The position numbers and the translations under genes were made by a program. DNA of 64,000 bases from Acanthamoeba castellanii str. Neff (lineage: Eukaryota; Discosea; Longamoebia; Acanthamoebidae), in assembly GCF_000313135.1 (NCBI RefSeq), contig NW_004457394.1, positions 99,141 to 163,140 on the forward strand, read 5' to 3'. The notes under the pieces were generated by a model. The model ran no database searches and was not told the origin of the DNA. It worked only from the letters and a program-made list of their open reading frames with translations. Every line of letters starts with the position of its first letter. The stretch's first letter is position 1. Shown here in pieces: positions 13,401 through 27,187 of this stretch.

Positions 13401-13857
13401 CAAATTATTAATAGTAATAAAACAACAGCATTTTTTACAATGTAAGAATTCAATAATAATATAATATTATTATAAATTGAACACCAAAAGAAGATAAAGG
13501 AATGGTGGGGGGACCTGTTTCGCGGGAGAAGGGGTGGTCGTGGAGGGTGCGGTCGAAGCGGGACTCGTAGCAGGAGGCGCACACGTCAAAGTCGGCGCAC
13601 TCGAGGCAGTGGTACCGCACGCAACCGCCGTGGCCAGGCCCGTCCGCGGCGGCGGCGGCGGCCTCTGCGACGGCGAACTGCAGCTGGTCTGGCGTCAGCT
13701 CGTCCCCAGCCTGGGGGATGATCTTCGAACACACGTCGCACCCGACCAGGCTGCGGCCGGCGTAGGCCGTCGACGGCGGCGGCAGAGCAGCACCATCACC
13801 CGATTCGGATGCAGCAGAGTTCTTGAAAGGGATGAAGCGCCCCAGCAGCTTCTTCAT
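7511..13857 (-). CDS. ZZ zinc finger - adenylation - carrier - thioester reductase fusion (carboxylic acid reductase-like)
   Basis: Many-exon gene. Exon 1 (13857-13515) encodes a ZZ zinc finger: CDVC at about residue 40, then [18 protein letters not shown] 25-nt exon (13349-13325) and the exon starting at 13236 keep phase, linking the ZZ finger to an AMP-forming adenylation domain. That domain shows [11 protein letters not shown] (about 12320), GYGTTETAG (about 11225) and GWFHTGD (about 10865). A carrier domain follows with the phosphopantetheine site GGDSLSGT (about 9910), then an NADPH-binding reductase domain with TGATGFLG (about 9460) and spliced GYGQSKW, the Tyr-x3-Lys pair (about 8650-8530). 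The last exon ends in CLASA-stop at 7511. By family knowledge such A-T-R enzymes reduce carboxylic acids to aldehydes (CAR, Lys2-like). The substrate cannot be read here. Odd points are the ZZ finger, a Lys/Glu-rich insert near 7900 and a GTCCCC donor after exon 1. If that donor is wrong, ZZ and enzyme are separate genes. Confidence 0.75.
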
Positions 13858-14019
13858 CTCCCCTAGTTAGACGTCAATAAGATAATAGAGCAATAAAACA
13901 AAACTTGAGCGAAGTGGTGTCGGGAAAACATATTTTCTCTTCATTTCTTGAATCAAAGATTACCTAAAAGAACGAAAACGACAGACGGCACACGACGTCG
14001 GCCACGGCACCATCGCACC
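13858..14019. promoter_or_regulatory. Short divergent promoter
   Basis: 162 bp separate the start codon of the ZZ/reductase gene (minus strand) from that of the longin-domain gene (plus strand). The two must share or closely abut their promoters. The sequence is A-rich, with no TATA box I would defend. Confidence 0.4.
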
Positions 14020-15013
14020 ATGTTTATCCACAGTATATTCATCATCAAACCGGCCGACCAGAATATTCTCTACAGTACTCCCCCCGCACTTACCCTACAT
14101 TTTTCCGTCCGCCTGCCTCTTCCGTGGATTATTTACAAATAAAAAAATAGATAATAATACTATTTCTGTTATTAATATGTGACGGGGCGCAGGCCGACAC
14201 TTTGTGGCGGAGGCCAACAGCGAGGAGGCGGACGAGTGGCAGGAAGCCCTCTACAACGCCACGGCCGTCACATGGACCCAGCTCAAGCCCGAGGAGCACC
14301 TCATTGCCGTCGTCCAGTACCGACCTCTCCTCCCGCCCTTGTCCGTTGGTGAGCTTTCGCTCTGACCGTGTGTGCGTGTGCGGTGGTGCGTGTGCGTGTG
14401 CGGCCGGGACTCAACAGCAACAAGTTAGTGGTGTATACGCTCGTGGGCGAGGTCCTCATATTCGTCGCCGGCCAGGAGAACAACGCTGACGAACTCGGCC
14501 GTACGTGTGCTATGTGCGTGTGCGTGTGCGTATGTGTGTAGCTGAAATTGTGACAACGACACACGACAGTGTCGGATGTGCTGCAGGCGATTGTGAACGT
14601 GTTGAACGAGCTGGGCAAGAAGAAGGGCAAGCTGGTCACCGAGGAAGGCATCCTCTCGCAGTACGCCAAGGTGTGCATGTCCCTCAATTCCATCGTCCAA
14701 GCCGTACGTCTCTCCTCCCCTCCTATTCGCGCGTGTGCGTGTGCGTGTGCCGTGGTGCGTGTGTGCGTGTGCGTGTGCGTGTCGTGCTCACATTCATGGG
14801 GCGCAGAATGGAGTGGTGAACCTGCTGGATGTGGAGGAGATCCGAGGGACGGTCAACCTGAAGCCCGAGGAGGTGCGCGCCAAGAAGCTGCAGCGGGAGC
14901 AGAAGGAGCTCAAAAAGCTGCCCAGGCCGCCGCCTCCGGCCTTCCCGCTACTCGACTGCTTCGAGAAGCAGAACGCCGCAGCCGCCGCGGCCAAGTCCCA
15001 GCCCGAGCCCTGA
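14020..15013 (+). CDS. Longin/adaptor small-chain domain protein (zeta-COP / sigma-adaptin family)
   Basis: Five exons with GT-AG borders and consistent phase: 14020-14074, 14193-14316, 14418-14500, 14570-14703, 14807-15013, giving 200 aa. The fold signature is an opening strand SIFIIKPADQNILYS (residues 4-18), a helix FVAEANSEEADEWQEALYN, strands LVVYTLVGEVLIFVAG, a long helix SDVLQAIVNVLNEL, and NGVVNLLDVEEI. This is the order of the coatomer zeta / AP sigma longin-like domain: Y-x-x-x-D-L-x-F, E-N-E-L-like NADEL, and D-E-I-x-D-G-G-V-like SIVQANGVV. Such subunits sit in coat complexes on Golgi or endosomal membranes. A basic, Pro-rich tail (QREQKELKKLPRPPPPAF) follows, unlike canonical zeta-COP. 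A TSET-complex sigma-like subunit is an alternative. No PH domain is present, although exon 2 alone resembles one. Confidence 0.65.
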
Positions 15014-15098
15014 CGCGCCAGAGCACTCACCGAGCGGGTCCAAGGAAGGAATGTGTGGAATGAATGTAGCAGATGATTGTTTTTATGAAAGGAGCGCG

Positions 15099-18000
15099 TC
15101 AAATGTCGATGTCGTCATTGTCATCATCGTCGTCCTCGACGTCATCTTCGGAAGAACCGAGCTCGGGCGACGGCGACAGACCGGCGAACAGTGACTGGAA
15201 GGAAGGAGTCGGACCCATTCCTGCCACCGTCGCCTTCTTCTTCACCATCTTCGACGTCGTCGTCTTCGTCGACTTCTGGCAGGGGCTCGCCGAGTCGTTG
15301 TTGGCTCGGCTGCTGCGGCGGTTGGGGCGGTGGTTGAGGCGGTGGCGGGGAGGCGGAGGAGGAGGGCGGGTTGATGTCGGCGGCCTGGGAGGAGTAGGTG
15401 AAGGGCGTGAGCTGCGAGTGGTCGAGGAGGGTCGACGGCCAGGGCCAGTCGCCCTCGTTGTCGCGCCGCTTCTCGGCCTCCTCAGCCTCCTCGTCGTCTC
15501 GCTTCAGCATGATCTCCAGCTCCTCGTCGACTTCGATATCGAGGTCCTCATTCACTTCAGCGGCTTCGATGGTCTTCTCGTCGCCTTTCTTGCCGTCATC
15601 GCTCAGCTGTTGGTTCTTGCTCGCCGTAATTCGAGTGTGCGGCGTGTCCCTTCGCCTCACTTTCTTCGTTTTCGTTTTCGCTATTCGCACTTCCTCGTAG
15701 CCCCGCTTTCTCGTTGGCTCCTCCCTTACATTCGCTTCGTCGTCTTCGCTCTTTCCGTCCTTTGCGTTCCCCTTTCGCGCTTCGTTCTTTTTTCGCTCTT
15801 CGTTCTTCTTCGCCGCGTGGAGATGGGCCGGCGGCGGGAGAGGCTCCTCGGGCTGCGAGAACGGCGTGTGGATGTCCCTGAGCGGCGTGCCCCCGCCGCT
15901 GCTTCCGCCATCGCCGCGACCGGGCGAGTCCACCGGGCGAATGGGCGACACTGCACTCGCCAGCGACGCCAGAGTCGTCGCGAGCGATGCCGGCGGCGAG
16001 GGCGACAACTCGAGTGGCTGCGGCTGCGGCGGCGGCTGCAGCGGCGAAGTCGACGGCGGTGTAGACGACGAGCAGAGGAACGACGGCAAGACCGAGTGCT
16101 GCTGGGCCGCAGCCGCGGAGGCGGACGGAGGTGACGGCGAGCGACGATGGCGCGTGAGCGACGCCGGCGAGGCGATGAGCGGCGGGGAGTAGGACACGGA
16201 GGCCGAGCAGAGGATGAGGGACGACGACTCGTCGCTGTGGCTCTCGCGGCCTTTCGCAGCCTTGTCGCGCGACGCCGCGAACGTGGAGGCCGACGACGCC
16301 GGGGTTGACGATGAGGACGAAGAAGATGAAGAAGACGAGGACGATGACGACGGAGACGACGACGAGGGGGACGCAGGGTGTGGAGGCTGCGGCGGAATGT
16401 CAGGTACGTCAGTTGTGCTGTGCGAAGCGCTTCTGGCCGCCAGATCCCTGCTGCCGCGCTGGCGGTCCACGCGCGCGTTCGCCGGAGCGCTGTAGGGCGA
16501 GGACGAGGCGGCCAGTGCGCCGGTGGTCGAGGTCGACGTCGCTGCGGCCGATGATGAGGTGGTCGCTGTTGGTTTCCCGCGTTCGTGTCTCTCTCCCTTC
16601 CGCTCTTCGATCTTTTCCCTTCCGCTCTTGCTGTTGGCCTTGGCTTCTTTGCTCGGGTTGGTCTGCACCGCGAACTGGATCTCCGAAGTGTGCGACGTGA
16701 AGAGCGAAGAAAACGACGACATGGTTGGGCCTGCTTGCGTTCCTCGCATCTGTCGCTTTCGTTCTTTTTCACTCTTCTCATCCGCTCCTTCGTTGTAGGC
16801 CTCATCGCGGTGATCCTGTCGACGCCCGCCTTTTCGGTCGAGTGCTGGTGGAGCGACAGAAGATGAAGAAGACGATGAAGATGAGGTTGAGGTTGAGGTA
16901 GATGTTGGTTCGGATGAAGCCGAAGAGGCCGACGACGACGACGACGAGGGCGAGTTGAGAATCGAGGCCAGGATGCTTTCCCAGGGCGTCCCGCTGCCCT
17001 GGTAGGGATGCTGTGCGCTCAGCAGGTTGTTGAGCCGCTTCAGCAGCGCCCGCTCCACCTCGGCCCTGTTCAAACCATCCACCCACCGCCCATCCACATC
17101 AACGCATCAGCTAAGTTCTGATGAACTGATAAACGTAAAGGAAGCAGTTTCCTGAGAGGGGATGAGGAGAATGAGCGGGCGCTGTACAGCGTGGCCTTGT
17201 CGCCGGCCAGTCCTTCGCACCCCTCGGCCCTCAGCTCCTCGGCCAAGGTGCTGTTGATCTGCGCGTAGTGGGCCAAGGAATTCCTTCGAGCGTAGTGTCA
17301 GCAGAGAAGACGTGGTCGGCAAAACAAGTGGGGAACAGCAGAGAAGCCCCTTACCGTAGTGTGGTGATCTCGCGAATGCACCGCTTCAGCTGGTCCACGA
17401 CGCACGTGGTGGATCTGGGCAGGATCGTTGCTTATTGTTGGGGACTCACGCACGTACGGGTGTGTCTGCACATTGACGCGCTCATGAGTACGCACCTGTG
17501 GTTGATGGCATGCGACTGGCCCAGGATGGGGATGGCGGCCAATTTGATCGGGTCTCTCCACTCACGGGCATCCAGGAGACGTCCCTCCAATTCCTGCGCG
17601 TTTTGCCCCACCATCAGGCACAACATGACGACACGACACGACCAACGACACGACACGAGGCCTACAGTAGGTCGAGGAGGGCACGTGCATCGCCCTGTTG
17701 CAGTTCGGTGATGAAGAGCCGCACGAGCTGGTCCAGCTTGCGCCCGGCACAGGAGATCTGCAGCAGCAGCAGCGCTTCGTTCCGGTTGCGCACCTGACCA
17801 CCGTGCAAGACATGTCGCATATGTTGAGCGTCGTATCGTGTCGTTGGTCGTGTCGTGTCGTGTCGACTCGCGCAGAAAGAAGGGTGAGTGTGCGTGGTTG
17901 CGTACGTGCTGGAGGATGAAAGCGGGCGGGAGGGTGAAGAGGGCCTTGAAGGCGGGTTCGCTCGTGCCGCAAGCCTCCGGCGGCGTCTCTGGCGTCAACG

Positions 18001-18110
18001 CCGCGTCCTGCACGAGGTGGCGACGGTGGGCCGCCCGCAACCGTTACAATTTTTTCAATAATAAATAAACAGGGGAGAAGTACGCGTTCATCCTCATCTG
18101 GCCCAGAGGA
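15099..18110 (-). CDS. Unknown helical protein with long Ser/Pro-rich and acidic C-terminus
   Basis: I do not recognise the family. Exons run leftwards from about 18015, which ends in FKALFTLPPAFILQH. They continue through 17795-17670 (NEALLLLQISCAGRKLDQLV, then ITELQQGDARALLDLL), 17595-17500 (LLDAREWRDPIKLAAIPIL), 17413-17353 (VVDQLKRCIREITTL), about 17285-17170 (LAHYAQINSTLAEELRAEGC) and 17067 onward (VERALLKRLNNLLSAQHPY). The N-terminal third is predicted mostly alpha-helical. From about 16960 down to 15150 it becomes Ser/Pro/Ala low complexity with basic patches, then an acidic C-terminus. Two endings are possible: the open frame stops at 15142, but a one-frame-shifted ending with an Asp/Glu tail (SEDDVEDDDDDNDDIDI, stop near 15099) looks more natural and would need a small splice near 15220. 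The start codon is uncertain (ATG near 18090). Confidence 0.45.
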
Positions 18111-18824
18111 ACCGCTCGGGTTTATGAGGGTGCCGCGAGAGGTGAACAAATCAGCGGACCCCGCCCACATCCGCCAGCTTTTGTTTTGCAATTTCTTTTG
18201 TAAAGTGACAAAAGAAACGAAAAGAAAAGAAGAAAAGAAAAGCCGCTTTGTGGCGGAGCTGTTGTCCACTCGGCTTTTTAGCGCGACTTTTGACTGTCGT
18301 GCATTTTTTGCCATTGGCCGGTTGTGTGTAAGTTCGGCCTTTTTAGTGCCCTAAAGCCACACGCCGTGCGAGACGGGGATCTCAGAGTGGTGGAGTTTGA
18401 GAATGGGCAACGCTCTTTAGTTGGGTAGTGTGCCGCGCAAGGGAAGACCCCACAGATGGAGGACGTAACCTTTGACTTCACCGCCATTGAGGTGTTGCTC
18501 TACGCCCGAGGATTTGTCGCGACCATCACCAACTGCCGCCGCAAGTATCGACGCTTTCGAGTCAAAACCGCTTCTTGGTGGGCACCAGAGCAACGTAACC
18601 CCTTCTTCTCGCCAACACCTCATGAAACCACCACACTAATCTTTACGCGTGAACGAAAACGAGAAGCGCTCGCCGCCGCCGCAGGCTACCAACAAATCGG
18701 GCAGGTCGGGTGGCACGATCGCGGCAACCTCGCTCCACAAAGATGATAACAGTGCAAACACATAAGTTTGCCTCTTGTTCGTATTCCCAATTATTTGTAA
18801 GAAAAAGAAATGGCCACTTGGGGT
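18111..18824. other. Intergenic region with one small plus-strand ORF
   Basis: This lies between the start of the helical-protein gene and the stop of the glycosyltransferase gene. A plus-strand ATG at 18456 opens 96 codons ending at 18746 (MEDVTFDFTAIEVLLYARGF...). It is basic and aromatic-rich, of ordinary codon use, with no family I recognise and no sign of introns. It could be a small real gene or chance. Nothing else stands out. Confidence 0.3.
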
Positions 18825-19565
18825 CTAGGGGAGTTGGAGGTCGTGTTTGAGGCTCAGAATCGTGTCCAGGTCAAAGACGGAGCGACAGTCTGCGTGCGCA
18901 TAGGCGGTCTTGTTGGCCGCGAGCGCCTCCAGCCAGGGCCGCACCCGGCGGTAGTAGTTGTCGCCCCGGGCTTCCAGATGCTTGTCCTCCGCCCGCAGCT
19001 CCGGTAGAGGTACCAGCTCGAACCTCTTCCTGTTCATGACCTCGTGCATCTGCGAGCTCACATTCAGCACAGCACCTTTAGTACGATCGCCAAGACACAC
19101 AACTCGCACGACACGACACGACACGACACTCACATGCGACATGACACACGCGCTACCTGAGGAAAGGTGGCCATGAGCTTGTGAAACGTGACGGGGTAGT
19201 AGGGAAGCCGGATGACGTCATCCTTGACGCAGAGGAAGAAGGCAGCCGGCACGACAGAATCGAGGAAGTCTCTGCCCTCGCCGTAGAGCCGCCCATCGAA
19301 GGCCGACCGCTGGTGGAACCCGTGGTAGGGGGTCAGGGCCAGCCCGTTGCGGGTGGCCCACTGGCCGAAGCCCACGTCGTCGAGCCCGCCGCACCCCAAG
19401 CTCGGCTTGCTCTTCAGGTGGTCCCTCGCCGCCCGGTTGATCAGCCACCCGGCTGCGTGTGTTCAATCCAATTAACCAATGAACGATCAGCACACCATCG
19501 TACACACACACACACACACACACACACGCACGCACGCACGCACGCACGACACACACACGACACAC

Positions 19566-19598
<33 letters not shown>

Positions 19599-20486
19599 AA
19601 CACACCAACAGAAACACACAAGAAGACGCGCACCTCCGCCATGGGGCCAGATGGTGATGGAGCGCAGATCGGGGGAGGCAGGGTCGTCGTCTCGTCGGCC
19701 GTTGTACCACGACGTGCGATCGCCCAGGAAGAGCGGCTTGTCGGCAGAGTTGCTGGCGGCGTTGCTACCGTTCGACGAGCCCGCGGCAATCAGGCTGGCC
19801 ACCGTGAGGATTAGGTTGCGCGGGTGCACGTAGCTGTCGTCGTCGGCCTTGAACACCCACTCGACCTCCGGATACCGCTCCTCCCACACTCTGAAGTAGA
19901 AATGCGCAAACCTGCTCGTGTAGACAGAATATAGTGTAACTCAGTGAGAACATACTCAACATACAACATTGGCACGTTTGGAATGTGGCGGTGGTGGAAC
20001 GAACCGGCAGCACTTGGCCGAGACCCAGGAACGCATCGCGTTGCACTTGGGGACGGTGATGGTGCCGAGATCGGGGTCCTCGGTGTCGCTGATGAAGACG
20101 AAGAGGTCGCGCGCCCATGGGTCGTCCCTGTAGACGCGCCGCAGGAGCTCGACTCTGGCCCGGTTCTGCGCCACGGTGGTGACGATGACCTTGACCTTCT
20201 TCTTGAGCTCGTACAGCGCAAGATCTTCGGCTGGCAGGCCAGCAGCAGCGGGAAGTGGAGATGGAGAAATAGAAGAAGAAGAAGGACATGGGGTGGTGCC
20301 GCTGGCGCCACCTGCAAGGAGATAAGAAGAAACGAAAGAGGCGGAAGATCTTGATGAAGGGTTGAGAAAGGAGGTGAAAAGAACGAAGGAGACAACCAGA
20401 AGAAAGAGAAGAAGAACGAACAGCCTCCTGATCGGGGGCAAGGACGACAACATTGCTGGTTGTTGCAGTAAGCTGGGGCGAGACAC
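18825..20486 (-). CDS. GT31 beta-1,3-galactosyltransferase/Fringe-like glycosyltransferase
   Basis: Four exons with GT-AG borders and agreeing phase: 20486-20005, 19911-19634, 19452-19157, 19049-18825 (TAG). The protein is a type II membrane protein: a short cytoplasmic start, then RRLFVLLLFLLVVSFVLF (about residues 19-36) as signal anchor, then a Ser-rich stem. The catalytic domain has VKVIVTTVAQNRARVELLRR, the AMRSWVSAKC strand, the metal/UDP-binding DxD motif in VFKADDDSYVHPRNL, FLGDRTSWY, AGWLINRAA, and GGLDDVGFGQW as the conserved E/D-D-V-x-x-G motif. This is the Fringe/galactosyltransferase order, so it should transfer a sugar from a UDP-sugar in the Golgi lumen. Donor and acceptor cannot be read. 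Introns carry CA-repeats (19500-19600) and CGACA repeats (19100-19135). Confidence 0.85.
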
Positions 20487-20639
20487 TCCTTCCCTCCGCC
20501 CGCAACTAGTCCCTTCTCTCTTTGTGGCCCGCTATCTATCTGCTGTTTTTGCCGATTTCCGAACACGCCCCTGCGGCACTCAAAAAATCTTAAGGTGAAT
20601 CTTAAGGTGTTTGGTGTCTGGTGTGTTGAGGAGTACAGT

Positions 20640-20985
20640 TTTTCAATTATAATCAACACAATCTCCCATGCGTGCGTTTCAGGTCTCCTGTTGTGGCACG
20701 AGAACGACCCTCCAATACGCCCCAATAACCGCGGGCTGTGGGCACTCTACAACAGACTAACCCGAAGAATCGCGAATCCCACGGGAAGTGTGTTGGCCTT
20801 GTGGGGGGTCAAAAGGTTTCAGTGACACGCACGACACGACACGCACGACACCAACACGCAACTAACCTGAGCTGGCGAACCCAAGCAGGAGAAGTACGAG
20901 ATGCTCCTCAACCGCTACGTCGAGGAGGAACGCAGCCCGCAGCGCTTCGCCCTCTTGCCTTCTCTCAGCATTTCTTCCATAAAGA
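20640..20985 (+). pseudogene. Two host-like exon scraps, apparently truncated
   Basis: After a TTTCAG acceptor near 20680 the plus strand encodes LLWHENDPPIRPNNRGLWAL and onwards to about 20808. After a CAAGCAG acceptor at 20888 it encodes EKYEMLLNRYVEEERSPQRF. Both have host-like CpG-containing codons and splice-type borders, and CGACA repeats lie between them (20823-20855) as in other host introns. No start, stop or family can be assigned. Coding character is lost near 20945, just where the CpG-depleted segment begins, so this may be the stump of a host gene cut by an insertion. Confidence 0.3.
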
Positions 20986-21030
20986 GACCCTCATTTATTG
21001 GCCAGATGGGAAAACAGGAAGAACATTTAA

Positions 21031-21650
21031 TTAGGCCAAGGTGACAGTGGCATTCCAAACGTGGCCGCTGGTCGGGGCGGCCAGGTTGAAAGTCACCTTG
21101 GAATAGAGTCCCTTCTGTGGCGACAGTTGCAACAGGATCTTGGGGTGGCTGCCCAGGGTGCTGGAGTAGGTCATGGCCAGCAGTTGACCGTTGGCTTTCA
21201 ATTGAACACTGGCTGATAGGATGAGCAGTGTAAGAGAGATCATTTGAGTTGTTTGATGGTAACAATAGGGGGGGGGGTGACATTCACACCAAACAGATTG
21301 CCAAGAATGAGAAGAACACCCACAGAAGTGTGATAACAGAAAGGTGACATTATGGTGTTGAAGGTCAGAGAAGAGTGAATGTCTTGCCAGCGGGCTATGA
21401 AGATATTGGTTGGGCAATTTAGTTGTCAGGCACACAACCAACTCTGCCTGTCAAACTACTCCTCCAACAACTCCACTGTCACAGGACATGGGACTGTTAC
21501 TTTTTCCAACTACTGAGTTTGGATGCATGTTGCAACATGAGCCAGTGTTGTCATAGACAGTGAGAAGAGGTGGAGGAAGGTCAGGTTTAACAGCAGCACT
21601 GGCACATGCACCTCGGCTGAGGTGCCCCACCACTTCAACAACACCAGATG
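21031..21650 (-). CDS. Hypothetical protein fragment in CpG-poor DNA
   Basis: A minus-strand exon after a CTATCAG acceptor (about 21212) encodes SVQLKANGQLLAMTYSST and about 40 further residues, ending VTLA-stop at 21031. Codons are balanced and there are no internal stops. An upstream open stretch (21640-21466, VYDNTGSCCNMHPNSVVG) may be an earlier exon, but I found no phase-consistent join. The C-terminal exon looks like beta-rich extracellular sequence. No family is recognised. Confidence 0.3.
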
Positions 21651-21913
21651 AACAGTGGGGACAGTGTAGACAGCATGGACGAGGGCATGGACATGGGTGA
21701 AGAAGAGGGTGGGCCTGTGATGGGTGTGGGCGGGATGTGGGTTGACAGCAGTCAAGCACCCCAAGCATGGACGTTGTCATGCTTGTACATGATGCACACC
21801 CATTTGCAGTAGGGTGAGAGTGTCAGGTCTGTGGGCGATCTGCAGCCAGTGATCTTGAACTTGGCAATTGGACCCATGGTCCACAAGTGCAGAGGGGGCA
21901 TGGGGAGGCAGGG

Positions 21914-22115
21914 GAAGCGATGTGCACATGCACATGTCAGAAGGTGGTAGTGATGGTGGGAGTGGGGCAGGGGGAAGTGATGTGTGCAGGTGCCCATGTC
22001 AGAAGGCGGTGGATGGCGGGGCAGGGAGGAGTGGAAGTGATGTGTGCAGGTGCCCATGTCAGAAGGTTATGATGGTGGGGCGGGGGGCGGGGGAAGAGAT
22101 GTGTGTACCTCTCAC
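21914..22115. repeat. 60-bp tandem repeat, about 3.3 copies
   Basis: The phrase GAAGYGATGTGYRCANGYRC recurs at 21974, 22034 and 22093, with a diverged copy at 21914, giving spacings of 60, 60 and 59 bp. Each unit continues with CATGTCAGAAGG and a G-rich spacer. The 60-bp period is a multiple of three, so the plus-strand frame reads a 20-residue Cys/Gly-rich repeat (CRCPCQK), but no gene context supports translation. Confidence 0.85.
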
Positions 22116-22985
22116 ATAGAGCCATCCCAAAAATGGCCATGGTCTGATGAGCCCACCACAAGCATGCACCAGAAGGCAGACAGGCTCTGGCTGTCCATTG
22201 CATGCACTACATGCATGACAAGGGTAGTGGAAAGAAGGCTACATGAGGTAGAGATGCCACCAGTGGAGAGGGGAGCCTTACAAACACCTCAATTGTTGCA
22301 GGTGAGGGTGTTGATCACAATGTGTCCATGGTGATGGCTGAAGATGCAAGGAATGAACAATGCCTTCCCTTTTGGCCAACCTGGATGTTCTTCCCCTTTT
22401 TTTTACCAAATGAAAGCAGGTCACCAGCATTTCACCATATACACAGAATACCCTTACCCTCCCCCACCATCAAGAAGACTAACCTGTGCAGGCATGGAGC
22501 AAGGGGTAGCCTCCAATGCTAGCAGAGCAAGGGGTTGAGCAGGAGCAAGAGGTAGGCCTTGCTCTTTGCCACCTTTGGCCCAGCCTCACACCCTTCATTT
22601 GCCAACCTCAAGGTGGTCACCAACCAGCTTTACCACATCACCATTTGCCCAATGACAAGGGTTTGGAGCAAGGGGTTGAGCAAGGTGTTTGTGCCCACTT
22701 CTCCAGCTTTCTGCCACACCACCATTTGCTCAAAAAACCTTTGCCACAAGCACACCACCTCCCACTGCAGCCCACAAAAGCTGGAGCAAGGGGTTGTGGC
22801 TTTTGCTTTTCATACTCTGGTTGCTCATTGGTTGATTTCCAGTGGGTTTTTATTTTTTTCCTTTTGTCCCCTCTACCCTAGCTTCCCCTTGATGAAACCA
22901 GTGGCCAAGCTGTTGGAATTGAGTAATGTAGAGGAGTTTGAAGTTGTACCAGTACAAAATACTGTGAGAAGAATAGAAGAAAAAA
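22090..22985. other. CpG desert
   Basis: Reading every base, I find no CG dinucleotide on this strand between the CG at 22088 and the one at 22986, an interval of 896 bp. CA and TG are abundant. AGCAAGGGGTTG recurs at about 22499, 22527, 22669 and 22783. The right end holds an exon-like open stretch (22892-23023, MKPVAKLLELSNVEEFEVVP...) after a CCCTAG acceptor. The pattern fits long-term CpG methylation and deamination, or DNA from a CpG-poor source. Confidence 0.85.
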
Positions 22986-23023
22986 CGAGACTGAAAAAGA
23001 ATAGAGAAATCAAGAAGTGGTGA

Positions 23024-23417
23024 CTATCCAACAAAAGTACCCCCAAGGCCTGTGCAGCCTGCGGGGGCACACGAGAAGACGAAAAAAGCTCGTGGTTAGG
23101 GCTCGGTGGCGGTATTTCACCGGCGCAGGGCGTTAACCCCACTCCCGCCTATTCTACTCCCGCTCCCAGCTCCACTGGTTGCCCAATGGAGTCCCACCAG
23201 CTGCCCCAGAATGCTCTTCCTTGTCCCTCTTTGTGCTTGCCTCCTTGGCCCAGACCTCTTCATTGTGGGATTTTATTTGGATTCAGTGAATCGCCATAAA
23301 ACGGGTGTGGAGTATTCGAACAGCAACACAGCTGCAACGATTATCTTATCTTAACACCGCATAGAGCTTATTGTTATTGTCTGAAACTTGATCAGTGGGC
23401 TGCCGCCAAACATACAA
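23024..23417. other. Intergenic region, no gene seen
   Basis: CpG frequency returns toward host level. I see no coding family, repeat or RNA gene. It holds the 3' side of the acyl-CoA synthetase gene, whose stop is at 23418. Confidence 0.3.

Positions 23418-27187
<3,770 letters not shown>

Noticed and set aside
14193..14316. C-terminal helix of a PH domain
   Set aside because: Splicing from the 14020 exon makes this the first helix of a longin-like fold; the PH resemblance disappears in context.
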